60,754 bases of DNA. Origin: Uruburuella suis. GTDB taxonomy: Bacteria; Pseudomonadota; Gammaproteobacteria; Burkholderiales; Neisseriaceae. Location: assembly GCF_004341385.1 (NCBI RefSeq), contig NZ_SLXE01000016.1, positions 1-60,754 on the forward strand, given 5' to 3'. The translations under genes were made by a program, and so were the position numbers. Positions 41,306 through 49,494 of the stretch are shown here, piece after piece. Under the pieces are notes generated by a model that was not told where the DNA came from, made no database searches, and saw only the letters and a list, made by a program, of their open reading frames with translations. How positions within the stretch are numbered: position 1 is the first letter of the stretch; the number at the start of each line of letters is the position of its first letter.

Positions 41306-42313
41306 ATGACCGTATCCCCCGTAGCCCTGCGCCGCCAAAGCGCGCGCGCGCCGCATGCCACCGCCCAATATTGGCGCAAATGCCAAGTGGAAGAATTATT
41401 CGAGCTGCCGCTGCTCGAGCTTGTTTACCAAGCCGCCCAAGTGCACCGCCAATATTTCAACCCGCAAGAAATCCAGCTTTCCACTCTGCTTTCCATCAAA
41501 ACCGGCGGCTGCCCCGAAGATTGCGAATATTGCCCGCAATCGGCGCACTACAGCACCGAAGTGCAAAAAGAAACCATGATGGATGTGGCCGAAATCCTCG
41601 AAAAAGCCCGCATCGCCAAAGCACGCGGTGCCAGCCGTTTCTGTATGGGCGCAGCTTGGCGCGGGCCCAAACCGCAAGATGTGGAAAAAGTGGGCGAAAT
41701 CATCAGCGCCGTGAAAAGCATCGGCCTGGAAACCTGCGGCACCTTCGGCATGCTCGAAGCGGGCATGGCCGAAGATTTGAAAAACGCCGGGCTGGATTAC
41801 TACAACCATAATCTCGACACCGACCCCGAGCGCTACAACGACATCATCCACACCCGCCAACACGAAGACCGCATGGACACGCTGGGCAAAGTGCGCGGCG
41901 CCGGGCTGAAAGTGTGCTGCGGCGGCATTGTGGGCATGAACGAAAGCCGCCCCGAGCGCGCCGGCCTGATTGCCAGCCTGGCCAACCTCGACCCGCAGCC
42001 CGAAAGCGTGCCAATCAACCAATTGGTAAAAGTGGCGGGCACGCCCTTGGCCGAAGCGGAAGATTTGGACTGGACCGAATTCGTGCGCACCATCGCCGTG
42101 GCGCGCATTACCATGCCGCAAAGCTATGTGCGCCTTTCCGCCGGCCGCGCCAATATGCCCGAAGCCATGCAGGCCATGTGTTTCTTGGCCGGCGCCAACT
42201 CGATTTTCTACGGCGACAAACTGCTCACCACCGAAAACCCGGAAGAAGACGGCGACCGCATGTTGATGGATAAGCTCGGCTTGCGGCCTTTGCAGCATCA
42301 GCCGCAGGCTTGA
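41306..42313 (+). CDS. bioB: biotin synthase
   Basis: Radical-SAM enzyme that inserts sulfur into dethiobiotin; 335 residues. The cluster motif CPEDCEYC (Cys 69, 73, 76) binds the SAM 4Fe-4S cluster. The 2Fe-2S ligands are expected in RFCMGAAW, the ETCGTFGML region and KVCCGGIVGMNE. YYNHNLDTDPERY and NQLVKVAGTPLA are also conserved. The ATG at 41306 gives the usual length. A Correia-like element begins 5 bases after the stop. Confidence 0.97.
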   Translation: MTVSPVALRRQSARAPHATAQYWRKCQVEELFELPLLELVYQAAQVHRQYFNPQEIQLSTLLSIKTGGCPEDCEYCPQSAHYSTEVQKETMMDVAEILEKARIAKARGASRFCMGAAWRGPKPQDVEKVGEIISAVKSIGLETCGTFGMLEAGMAEDLKNAGLDYYNHNLDTDPERYNDIIHTRQHEDRMDTLGKVRGAGLKVCCGGIVGMNESRPERAGLIASLANLDPQPESVPINQLVKVAGTPLAEAEDLDWTEFVRTIAVARITMPQSYVRLSAGRANMPEAMQAMCFLAGANSIFYGDKLLTTENPEEDGDRMLMDKLGLRPLQHQPQA

Positions 42314-42318
42314 GCAGC

Positions 42319-42467
42319 TATAGTGGAATGCATAAAAAAGTGACACAACGGGTAAGTTGGGTTGAAAACCCAACAAGCCCACAGGCCGTCTGAAACGTTG
42401 GGTTTATCAACCCGACCTACTCCGTGATAGTACGTTGTTTTGTATCACTTTTTCTTGTTTTAACTAT
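42319..42467. mobile_element. family B Correia-like element with internal DUS (149 bp)
   Basis: TATAGTGGAATGCATAA ... TTTTAACTATA (the right terminus is decayed), inner pair AAGTTGGGTTG / CAACCCGACCTAC, and a perfect AG-DUS at its centre. Inserted 5 bases after bioB. Confidence 0.75.
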
Positions 42468-42470
42468 AAC

Positions 42471-42590
42471 GCGTAGGTACGGTTAGGCCGCAGGCCGTAA
42501 CCGTACGCATGCCAACCGGCGGGATAGGTTTCCACGCCCGAATGCATGCGTACGATTACGCCGCAAAAGGCGCGGCTAATCGTACCTACG
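42471..42590. repeat. two family E hairpins in tandem
   Basis: GTAGGTACGGTTA...TAACCGTACGC (42473-42508) and GCGTACGATTACG...CTAATCGTACCTAC (42548-42589), joined by about 35 bases. Same sequence family as 6071 and 6206. Confidence 0.6.
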
Positions 42591-42629
42591 GGCTGCGGGT
42601 TGGAAATATTGCCGCATTAATCATAAAGC

Positions 42630-42659
42630 AGGCCGTCTGAAACAATATTCAGACGGCCT
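42630..42659. terminator. inverted DUS pair after the META-domain gene
   Basis: AGGCCGTCTGAAACAATATTCAGACGGCCT-type stem with T5 on the plus side, 28 bases past the minus-strand gene. Confidence 0.7.
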
Positions 42660-42687
42660 TTTTGGCTGTTTACCGGCGGCGAAGTGT

Positions 42688-43128
42688 TCAGTGTTCGGCG
42701 GTGTCGGCATCGCTGGTGCTGACTTTGGCGCGCACGATGCGTTTTCCCTCGCTGTCGAGCAGCTCGAGGTGGCGGCCTTGGATGCGGTAGCTTTGCACTT
42801 GCGGCAGGGTTTTGGCCAGCTGCCGCTCGATTTGCATGCTGGGGCAGGCCATGCGGGTGGCGGCGATGTCGTGGAAAGTGAGGCTGTGGTTGTCGCCGGC
42901 GGTATAGTGGCCGAACAATTGGTTGCAATCGGTGCGGGCGCTAAACTGCGGGTTGATGCTGAAAATGCGCAGGTTGATGTCGGGCGCTTCCACGGCGCGG
43001 CGGTTGATTTCGGTAATCTGCCATTGGCCGTAAATCTGTTGCGGCGGCCGCTGGCTTTTGCCGGGTACGGGAAAGGGGATGGCGATGCAGGCGCTCAAAA
43101 ACAGCGGCAGCAAAACGGCGGGTTTCAT
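42688..43128 (-). CDS. META-domain (HslJ-like) lipoprotein
   Basis: 146 residues; the short signal ends in a lipobox-like FLSAC (Cys14). The META domain (about 30-130) has YGQWQITEINRR at the start and the hallmark CNQLFGHYTAGDNHSLTFHD followed by ATRMACPSMQIE. HslJ relatives are linked to novobiocin resistance and stress in E. coli; the function here is unknown. AAGGA precedes the start. It is monocistronic, with family D remnants upstream. Confidence 0.88.
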   Translation of the reverse strand: MKPAVLLPLFLSACIAIPFPVPGKSQRPPQQIYGQWQITEINRRAVEAPDINLRIFSINPQFSARTDCNQLFGHYTAGDNHSLTFHDIAATRMACPSMQIERQLAKTLPQVQSYRIQGRHLELLDSEGKRIVRAKVSTSDADTAEH

Positions 43129-43149
43129 GGTTTATCCTTCAATAAGGCA

Positions 43150-43195
43150 AATTTGTGCTCAAAATTTTATGCGCGGCTGAAGTGTGAGCAGCCCC
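43150..43195. repeat. decayed end of a family D element
   Basis: TTGTGCTCAAAATTTTATGCG ... TGTGAGCAGCCCCTAG aligns with the right third of the intact D copy next to it. An older copy therefore lies tandem to the intact one. Confidence 0.55.
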
Positions 43196-43358
43196 TAGGG
43201 TCTGTTCACATTTCATCACGCGGCAATATTTTGGCTCAAAAACGCGCCTGCTGCGTTAAAAATGCTCGCAAGGTGTTCAACCTTGCTGTGCTTTTCGCCT
43301 TGCAGCCACGCTTTTGCGCTCAAAATCTTACTTGCGGATGAATTGTGAACAGACCCTA
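43196..43358. mobile_element. family D element (163 bp, MITE-like), second copy
   Basis: TAGGGTCTGTTCACA ... TGTGAACAGACCCTA, exactly 163 bases like the copy at 7976 but inverted relative to it, with about 96 percent identity by eye. Confidence 0.8.
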
Positions 43359-43428
43359 GCAAGCAATTGCAAAAAAGATTGTCAACAGAGGCTAAGACTG
43401 TTGCCGGGCAATAAAGTTTGCTGCGCTT

Positions 43429-44283
43429 TCAGACGGCCTTCTTTGCTGGTTTTTCAAGAGGCGGCGATTTGGCTTCTTGCTCGGCTTTATAGGCGCGCAG
43501 CCATTCCAGCGCGGCGGCTTTTTCGGCTTCGGTGCCGTATTGCAGGTCGCGCTGGGCGCGGCGGTAGGTGGCGCGGGCTTGGGCTGCTTCGATTTGGCCG
43601 GCCTGCCAGTCTGCGCGGTTGGCTGTTTGGCTGCGCCGGGTTTGCTGGGTTTGCGCGCGTGACATGGCTTGGGCAATTAAATCGGCGGGGTTGAAAGCGG
43701 CTTTGGGCGCGGCCGATGCGGCGGCTTGGCGGGTGGCGGCTTCGCGCTCGGCCAGATAGGCTTTGCGCTCGGCGGCATCGCGCGCTTTGCGCTCGGTGTG
43801 CCATTGGTAGCGGTGTCGGGCGTGTTCGGCGGCGGCAAAGCGCGGCTCGCTGCGGCCGGATAAAAAGCGCGCTTGCGGCAGATAATCGGCTTCGAGCGGC
43901 TGCATGTGGATGCAGTCTACCGGGCAGGGCGCCACGCACAGGCCGCAGCCGCTGCATTCGGCGGCAATCACGGTGTGCATCTGCTTGGCGGCGCCCATAA
44001 TGGCATCGAGCGGGCAGGCGCGGATGCAGGCGGTGCAGCCGATGCAGGCGGCTTCGTCTATCCAGGCCAGCGCGGTGGGCTGGGTGTGCGCCGGCGGCAG
44101 CGGTGCTTGGGCGAGCAGGCGGGCAAGGTCGTGCATCACTTCGACACCGCCGGGGGCGCACAGGTTAACTGCCGCGCTGCCCTCGGCCAGCGCCCGGGCA
44201 TAGGGCAGGCAGCCCGAATAGCCGCATTCGCGGCATTGGGTTTGCGGCAGCAAACGGTCGATTTGTTCGGCGGTGGCGGTCAT
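43429..44283 (-). CDS. rsxB: RnfB/RsxB-family ferredoxin-like protein (orphan, no membrane helix)
   Basis: 284 residues. It begins directly with the RnfB Fe-S domain (CRECGYSGCLPYARAL...NLC), followed by two 4Fe-4S ferredoxin motifs CIGCTACIRACPLDAI and CSGCGLCVAPCPVDCI. It then has a 150-residue Ala/Arg/Gln-rich helical extension. E. coli RsxB has an N-terminal membrane helix, absent here, and no other rnf/rsx gene is nearby. It is therefore likely a soluble electron carrier, not a subunit of a complete Rnf complex. The long charged C-terminus is typical of betaproteobacterial versions. The role is unproven. Confidence 0.88.
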   Translation of the reverse strand: MTATAEQIDRLLPQTQCRECGYSGCLPYARALAEGSAAVNLCAPGGVEVMHDLARLLAQAPLPPAHTQPTALAWIDEAACIGCTACIRACPLDAIMGAAKQMHTVIAAECSGCGLCVAPCPVDCIHMQPLEADYLPQARFLSGRSEPRFAAAEHARHRYQWHTERKARDAAERKAYLAEREAATRQAAASAAPKAAFNPADLIAQAMSRAQTQQTRRSQTANRADWQAGQIEAAQARATYRRAQRDLQYGTEAEKAAALEWLRAYKAEQEAKSPPLEKPAKKAV

Positions 44284-44337
44284 GGCGGTGCTTGGGTGAA
44301 AAGGCAGTATTCTAACAGATTGATTGTTTTCGTTTAT

Positions 44338-44377
44338 ACAGGCCGTCTGAAAGCCGCTTGCTGTTCAGACGGCCTGT
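44338..44377. terminator. inverted DUS pair
   Basis: ACAGGCCGTCTGAAAGC ... GTTCAGACGGCCTGT, between the LprI-domain lipoprotein gene and rsxB. Confidence 0.65.
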
Positions 44378-44398
44378 GTCCGGTAGTTTATCGGGCAA

Positions 44399-45421
44399 TC
44401 AATTGATGGTGTAGCCGCGCAGATATTGGCTGCGCTCGCGGGTCATGCGGGTGTCGCACTGCAATTGCAGGTATTCGGCCTGCAAGGTGGTGCCCGCTTG
44501 GGCGGCGGCCTGGCGGCAGCTGTTGTTTTTGCTTTGAATCCAACCGCGTTGCTCGCCGAGCAGGCGCTGCTGGATGGCCGGATCCATGCGGCTCCAGATG
44601 GTGTTGATTTCACCGTCGGCGGCGCGGTTGTTGCTGCGGGCCTGCTCTAAATCGTTGGCGGAAAAGGTGACTTCATCGGCCGGTGGTGTGGCGGGGGTGA
44701 GCACTTCGGGCGCGGGCGCTGAGGCCGGCGGGGCGCTCAGCGCCTGGCTGGCGGCGTTGTGCTCTAAAATTTCCTGCGGGTCGGCCATCGGCGGCTCGGG
44801 GAAGGGCAGACTGGCGGCGCTAAGCGCGTCCTCACGGCGCACAGGCTGGCCGTTGATTACCAGAATATCTTTGATGCCGTAAGGGCGCAGCACGGTGGAC
44901 ACGGCTTGGGCGGCGAGCGTGAGGCTGTTGTCTTCATAGTTGACCACGGTGCCGCTCTCGCCGGCAACCGGGGTGTAGCGCAGGGTTTGGCTGAAAAGGC
45001 CGCTGCCGTTGTAGCTTAAATTGCTGCCGCCCAAGCGCTGTTGCAGCAGCTGGTCGATGCTTTGGCTGCCGTAGAGCAGCGGGCTGTTGGTTTGGGCGGA
45101 GGAAAGAGCGGCGGCGGGCAATTGGATGGTGAGCGTGCCGCTGCACACGGCGGTGTTGTTTTGCATTTCTTGCGCGGGCTTGTCGAGGTTGATCACCAAA
45201 TCGCCGGCGGCGGCGATGATTTTGTCGGCATCCACAAATTGGCGGCTGTCGCTTTGGGCGAAGGCGCGGGCTTCTTGTTTGACGATTTCCTGAATATTGT
45301 TGCGCACGCTTTGCAGCACGGCCGGGTCGTTGCACACCAGCTGCGGCGCGTTGTCGGGCTTGTCGCCGCAGGCGCTCAGCGCGGCGGCTGTCAGGGTGAT
45401 GGTGAGCAGCTTTCGATACAT
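44399..45421 (-). CDS. lipoprotein with C-terminal LprI/DUF1311 domain
   Basis: 340 residues; lipoprotein signal with lipobox LSAC (Cys18). Residues about 25-200 show a repeated pattern with LVCNDPAVLQSVRNNIQEIV and two conserved Cys. A Pro/Ala linker follows at about 215-250. The C-terminal 80 residues (NDLEQARSNNRAADGEINTIW ... GWIQSKNNSCRQAAAQAG ... LQLQCDTRMTRERSQYL) match the lysozyme-inhibitor LprI-like DUF1311 domain. An envelope role in lysozyme tolerance is plausible but inferred. Two family A repeats lie upstream. Confidence 0.83.
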   Translation of the reverse strand: MYRKLLTITLTAAALSACGDKPDNAPQLVCNDPAVLQSVRNNIQEIVKQEARAFAQSDSRQFVDADKIIAAAGDLVINLDKPAQEMQNNTAVCSGTLTIQLPAAALSSAQTNSPLLYGSQSIDQLLQQRLGGSNLSYNGSGLFSQTLRYTPVAGESGTVVNYEDNSLTLAAQAVSTVLRPYGIKDILVINGQPVRREDALSAASLPFPEPPMADPQEILEHNAASQALSAPPASAPAPEVLTPATPPADEVTFSANDLEQARSNNRAADGEINTIWSRMDPAIQQRLLGEQRGWIQSKNNSCRQAAAQAGTTLQAEYLQLQCDTRMTRERSQYLRGYTIN

Positions 45422-45450
45422 GGTTTCGCCTTTGAGGTTGATTTGCAGTT

Positions 45451-45660
45451 ATATCAATTCGAAAAAATAATCTAAACTGCGTTGGCTCGCCTAGCCGTAC
45501 TGGGTGTACTGTCGCAGGCTCGCCGCCTTGTTATCTTAATTTTTTCGAATCGGTATTATACCAATCCAAAAAATAACCTAACTTCGTTGTCTCGCCTTGC
45601 CGTACTATCTGTACTGTCTGCGGCTCGCCGCCTTGTTAGCTTACTTTTTTGAATCGGTAT
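45451..45660. repeat. two family A repeats head to tail
   Basis: A diverged copy (45451-45556, ATATCAATTCG...CGAATCGGTAT) is followed after one base by a standard copy (45558-45660). Both are in the same orientation, immediately upstream of the LprI-domain lipoprotein gene. Confidence 0.8.
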
Positions 45661-45686
45661 TAAACAGTTTCAGACGGCATCATAAC

Positions 45687-45727
45687 AAAAAGCGCCTGCC
45701 GGGGGTAAGATGCGGCAGGCGCTTTTT
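45687..45727 (-). terminator. intrinsic terminator of gltS
   Basis: AAAAAGCGCCTGCC / GGCAGGCGCTTTTT, 14-bp stem, 14 bases after the gltS stop. An AT-DUS (TTCAGACGGCAT, 45669-45680) adjoins it. Confidence 0.9.
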
Positions 45728-45741
45728 GGTTCGTTTTCATT

Positions 45742-46956
45742 TTAATGCAAGAAGTTGATAAAGATTTTCAAAATGGCAACGTTGACCAAGTCGATGAAAA
45801 ACGCACCCACCATCGGCACAATCAAAAAGGCTTTGTGCGAGGGGCCGAAATGCTCGGTGACCGATTGCATATTGGCCACCGCGGTGGGCGTGGCGCCCAT
45901 GCCGAAGCCGCAATGGCCGGCAGCAAGCACGGCGGCATCGTAGTTGCGGCCCATAAAGGTGTAGGTAACAAAGCTGGCATAAAGCACCATCACCAGCGTT
46001 TGCACGGCCAAAATCACCATCACCGGCGCGGCCATGCCGCTGAGCTCCCACAATTTCAAGTTCAGCAGCGCCATCGCGAGAAAGAGCGAGAGCGACGCAT
46101 TGCCAAACACATCAATGGCGCGGTCGAACATATTGAATTTGAAGCCCATCACCAACACGTTGCGCAACACCACGCCGGCACCGAGCGCCCACACGAATTT
46201 CGGCAACACGCCGACATAAGTGTTCATGATTTCGGCAAACGACAAACACACGGCAAACATCGCCAGCGTTTCGATGGCTGATGAAGCGGTGATCAGGCGC
46301 GGTTGATCGCGTGATTCGAAGGGGTCGTCGATAATCTCGCCTTTGTCGGCATGGGTGGGGCGCGCGCCGCCTTCATCGAGGCGGGGGCGGTGCATTTTGT
46401 TGACCAAGCGGCGGGCTACCGGGCCGCCGATCAGGCCGCCGGCCACTAGGCCGAACGTGGCCGCCGCCATGCCTAAGCCCGTGGCGCCGGTGATGCCGTA
46501 TTGGTGTTCAAACACTGAGCCCCAAGCGCCTGCCGTGCCGTGGCCGCCGGTGAGTGTTACCGAGCCTGCCATCAGGCCGATGAGCGGATCCAGCCCCATG
46601 GCGCTGGCCAAGCCCACACCGACGCTGTTTTGCAGCACGATAAACACGCTCACGATCACCAAAAATACCAGCAAAGGCACACCGCCGGCGCGCAGGCGCG
46701 AGAAATCGGCGCTCAGGCCGATGGAGGTGAAAAACATCAACATGAAAGCGTCTTGCAGCGATTTTTCAAATTTGAAGCTGGCGCCGTAAAAATAATGCAG
46801 AGCAAATAAAATCAAGGCCGCCAGCAGGCCGCCGGCCACCGGCTCGGGAATATTGAAGTTTTGCAGAAATTTGATGCGGTTCACCATCAATTTGCCGACC
46901 AGCAGCACAATGGTGGCGGCAATCAGGGTGTAATAGCTGTTAAAAGCCCATTCCAT
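45742..46956 (-). CDS. gltS: sodium/glutamate symporter
   Basis: Inner-membrane Na+-coupled glutamate transporter, 404 residues in two inverted repeats of five helices. Family motifs include NFNIPEPVAGGLLAA near the N-terminus, LMAGSVTLTGGHGTAGAWG in the first pore loop, and GHCGFGMGATPTAVANMQSV in the second. It is monocistronic with a good minus-strand promoter at 47039-47067 and its own intrinsic terminator. Confidence 0.96.
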   Translation of the reverse strand: MEWAFNSYYTLIAATIVLLVGKLMVNRIKFLQNFNIPEPVAGGLLAALILFALHYFYGASFKFEKSLQDAFMLMFFTSIGLSADFSRLRAGGVPLLVFLVIVSVFIVLQNSVGVGLASAMGLDPLIGLMAGSVTLTGGHGTAGAWGSVFEHQYGITGATGLGMAAATFGLVAGGLIGGPVARRLVNKMHRPRLDEGGARPTHADKGEIIDDPFESRDQPRLITASSAIETLAMFAVCLSFAEIMNTYVGVLPKFVWALGAGVVLRNVLVMGFKFNMFDRAIDVFGNASLSLFLAMALLNLKLWELSGMAAPVMVILAVQTLVMVLYASFVTYTFMGRNYDAAVLAAGHCGFGMGATPTAVANMQSVTEHFGPSHKAFLIVPMVGAFFIDLVNVAILKIFINFLH

Positions 46957-47038
46957 AGGTTTCTCTTTCTGATTCTGATTGTGTTGTTCTGATAGGCTGC
47001 CCGATTTGTGGAAACATCAAAACGGCAGCCAGCCCGTT

Positions 47039-47067
47039 ATCTTAGGTGATGGGTTAAAATTTGTCAA
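47039..47067 (-). promoter_or_regulatory. sigma-70 promoter of gltS
   Basis: On the minus strand: perfect -35 TTGACA (47062-47067), 17-base spacer, -10 TAAGAT (47039-47044). Confidence 0.65.
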
Positions 47068-47260
47068 AACAGAGGGTAATTGTTATTTTCATCACCAATC
47101 GGAATCAGATAGAGCAGAAAATAGGGTGAAACGCCGGTGTGGCGGTGAAGCCGCAGCATTCTGCAACGATTGTGAAATGAATAACAAAACGGTAAGCGGA
47201 ATATGCGTATCCGATATTTGCCGCAGCTTGAAAATCTTGTTTGCGCACAGTGTTGCACTT

Positions 47261-47327
47261 ATATCCATTCTAAAAAATAAGATGGCAAGGCGAGCCAACG
47301 CAGTTAGATTGTTTTTTGAATGGGTAT
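47261..47327. repeat. shortened family A repeat (67 bp)
   Basis: ATATCCATTCTAAAAAATAAG ... TTTTTTGAATGGGTAT; both ends are present but the centre is deleted. Confidence 0.6.
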
Positions 47328-47373
47328 TGAAATCCAAATCTGAGGCCGTCTGAAAAAAGTTTCAGACGGCCTT

Positions 47374-47523
47374 TATAGTAGTGGAATGCAAGAAAAAGTG
47401 GCACAACGGGTAGGTTGGGTTGCAAACCCAATAAGCCACAGGCCGTCTGAAACCTTGGGTTTATCAACCTAACCTACGCCGTTTCAGAATACAGTTTCGT
47501 GTCACTTTTTCTTGTATTTCATC
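47374..47523. mobile_element. family B Correia-like element, right end decayed
   Basis: TATAGTAGTGGAATGCAAG (3-base insertion in the terminus), inner GGTAGGTTGGGTTG pair, AG-DUS at the centre, right end TTGTATTTCATCATG decayed. Lies 64 bases beyond the glnA stop. Confidence 0.65.
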
Positions 47524-47586
47524 ATGATTATGTCGCCGCATAAGAAAAAGCCCGGGCAATGCCCGAGCTGTGTGTGCCGTGTGAAA

Positions 47587-49005
47587 TTACAGCGAGTAAT
47601 ACATTTCGAATTCCAGCGGGTGCGGTGCCATGCGGATGCGGCGCACGTCTTCTTCTTTGAAGGCGATGTAGCTGTTGATCCAGTCTTGGCTGAACACGCC
47701 GCCGCGGGTGAGGAAATCGTGGTCGGCTTTGAGCGCTTCCAATGCTTCTTCCAAAGAGGCGCACACGGTGGGCACCAAAGCGTCTTCTTCCGGCGGCAGG
47801 TCGTAGAGGTTTTTATCGGCCGGGTCACCCGGGTGGATTTTGTTTTGAATGCCATCGAGGCCGGCCATCAGCAGCGCGGCAAAACACAGATAGGGGTTGG
47901 CCATCGGGTCGGGGAAACGCGCTTCGATGCGGCGTGCTTTGCTGCTGGCCACGTGCGGAATGCGGATGGAAGCCGAGCGGTTTTTGGCCGAATAAGCCAG
48001 CTTGGTGGGCGCTTCAAAGTGCGGCACCAAGCGTTTGTAGGAGTTGGTCGACGGGTTGGTGATGGCGTTAAGCGCTTTGGCGTGCTTGATGATGCCGCCG
48101 ATGTAGTAGAGCGCCATTTCCGACAAACCGGCATAGCCATCACCCGCAAACAGGTTTTGGCCGTCTTTCCAGATGGATTGGTGCACATGCATGCCCGAGC
48201 CGTTGTCGCCCATAATCGGTTTGGGCATAAAGGTGGCGGTTTTGCCGAAATTGTGCGCCACGTTTTGGATCACATATTTCATGTCTTGCGTCCAGTCGGC
48301 GCGCTCGGTGAGGGTGCTGAAGCGGGTGCCGATTTCCATTTGGCCGGCCGTGGCCACTTCGTGGTGGTGCACTTCCACCGGAATGCCGATTTCTTCCAGA
48401 ATATTCACGCAGGCAGAGCGCAAATCTTGGCCGGAATCCACGGGAGCAACGGGAAAGTAGCCGCCTTTCACAAACGGGCGGTGGCCGGTGTTTTGGCCGT
48501 CGTAAGATTCGCCGCTGCTCCAAGCTGCTTCTTCAGAATGGATTTTGTAGCGGGTGCCCTGCATGGTGGTTTCCCACTCAATGCCGTCAAACACGAAAAA
48601 TTCAGGCTCGGGGCCGAAGAATGCGGTGTCGCCCATGCCTGAAGATTTCAGATAAGCTTCGGCGCGCTTGGCGATGGAACGCGGGTCGCGGTCGTAGCCT
48701 TGGCCGTTGGCCGGGTCGATCACATCGCAGGTGAGCACCACGGTGGCATCGTCGTAAAAAGGGTCGATATAGGCGGTGGCCGCATCGGGCTTGAGGGTCA
48801 TGTCTGAAGCTTGAATGCCTTTCCAGCCGCCGATAGACGAGCCGTCGAAAGCCTGGCCGTTTTCAAACCATTCTTCCGGGTCTTCCAGCAACACGCGGGC
48901 GGGCACGGAAACGTGCTGCTGCTTGCCTTTGGTATCGGTGAAACGCAAATCGATAAAACGCACTTCATTTTCTTCGATTAATTTGACAACATCTTTTACA
49001 GACAT
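47587..49005 (-). CDS. glnA: glutamine synthetase, type I
   Basis: Dodecameric enzyme making glutamine from glutamate, ammonia and ATP; 472 residues. It has the N-terminal ENEVRFIDLRFTDTKGKQQH, the FDGSSIGGW site, MPKPIMGDNGSGMHVHQS, the ATP-binding SAKNRSASIRIPHV, and adenylylation Tyr in NLYDLPPEE. The adenylylation site predicts control by GlnE. AGGAG is 7 bases upstream. A near-consensus sigma-70 promoter lies at 49222-49250; no sigma-54 site was noticed. Confidence 0.98.
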   Translation of the reverse strand: MSVKDVVKLIEENEVRFIDLRFTDTKGKQQHVSVPARVLLEDPEEWFENGQAFDGSSIGGWKGIQASDMTLKPDAATAYIDPFYDDATVVLTCDVIDPANGQGYDRDPRSIAKRAEAYLKSSGMGDTAFFGPEPEFFVFDGIEWETTMQGTRYKIHSEEAAWSSGESYDGQNTGHRPFVKGGYFPVAPVDSGQDLRSACVNILEEIGIPVEVHHHEVATAGQMEIGTRFSTLTERADWTQDMKYVIQNVAHNFGKTATFMPKPIMGDNGSGMHVHQSIWKDGQNLFAGDGYAGLSEMALYYIGGIIKHAKALNAITNPSTNSYKRLVPHFEAPTKLAYSAKNRSASIRIPHVASSKARRIEARFPDPMANPYLCFAALLMAGLDGIQNKIHPGDPADKNLYDLPPEEDALVPTVCASLEEALEALKADHDFLTRGGVFSQDWINSYIAFKEEDVRRIRMAPHPLEFEMYYSL

Positions 49006-49221
49006 GGCAAAACTCCTGATTGTGAGAAGTATAACGATGGGTAAACAGGCAAAACTTGCGCTGCAAAGCGCTTATTGTGGCACAACCGGGGCATAAAAGC
49101 ATCGGCGGTTGCGTGAAAAGCGGTGGGCTTGCGGCGGGATGTAATAAAATTTCAAATTGATGAAGCAGGTGTTTCAGACGGCCTGTTGCGAAAAAACGCA
49201 GCCATGAGAAACGTTTGATAC

Positions 49222-49250
49222 AATATAAATTCGCCCAAAATAATTGTCAA
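49222..49250 (-). promoter_or_regulatory. sigma-70 promoter of glnA
   Basis: Minus strand: perfect -35 TTGACA (49245-49250), 17-base spacer, -10 TATATT (49222-49227). The leader would be about 210 bases and carries one DUS near 49171. Confidence 0.7.
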
Positions 49251-49411
49251 CAATTTATTCGAAAAAACTTTGCTGAATTTTTGATGTGCGGCAGAGGCGG
49301 ATTTAATTAAACTACATCATTCGCGCAAGGCAGATTTTCAGGTCTGCGCGGGCGGCTGTCAGCAAAATAGTGCGGGAAAAAATAGCATCATGTGTCGGCA
49401 GCGGCGATATA

Positions 49412-49467
49412 ATGCCCATTCCAAAAAAATCAGCCGGCAATGCGGGCGGATTGTTTTTATCGATTAT
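49412..49467. repeat. decayed family A fragment upstream of aroE
   Basis: ATGCCCATTCCAAAAAAATCA ... GGATTGTTTTTATCGATTAT resembles a shortened A repeat, but only the first end is well kept. Confidence 0.35.
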
Positions 49468-49494
49468 GCAAACGCTTTACCAACGGAAAATATC

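Larger units (their letters stand above)
46957..47586. other. gltS-glnA intergenic region
   Basis: No gene is supported in these 630 bases. The stretch holds the gltS promoter, a shortened family A repeat, a DUS hairpin at 47343-47372 (GAGGCCGTCTGAAAA...), and a decayed family B element. The one long plus-strand frame starts on TTG without a ribosome site. Confidence 0.5.

Noticed and set aside
46979..47353. 124-codon plus frame in the gltS-glnA gap
   Set aside because: Begins on TTG with no ribosome site and crosses the gltS promoter, a family A repeat and a DUS hairpin.
49006..49494. Sigma-54/NtrC control of glnA
   Set aside because: No GG-N10-GC element was noticed, while a perfect TTGACA with a 17-base spacer and TATATT is present.
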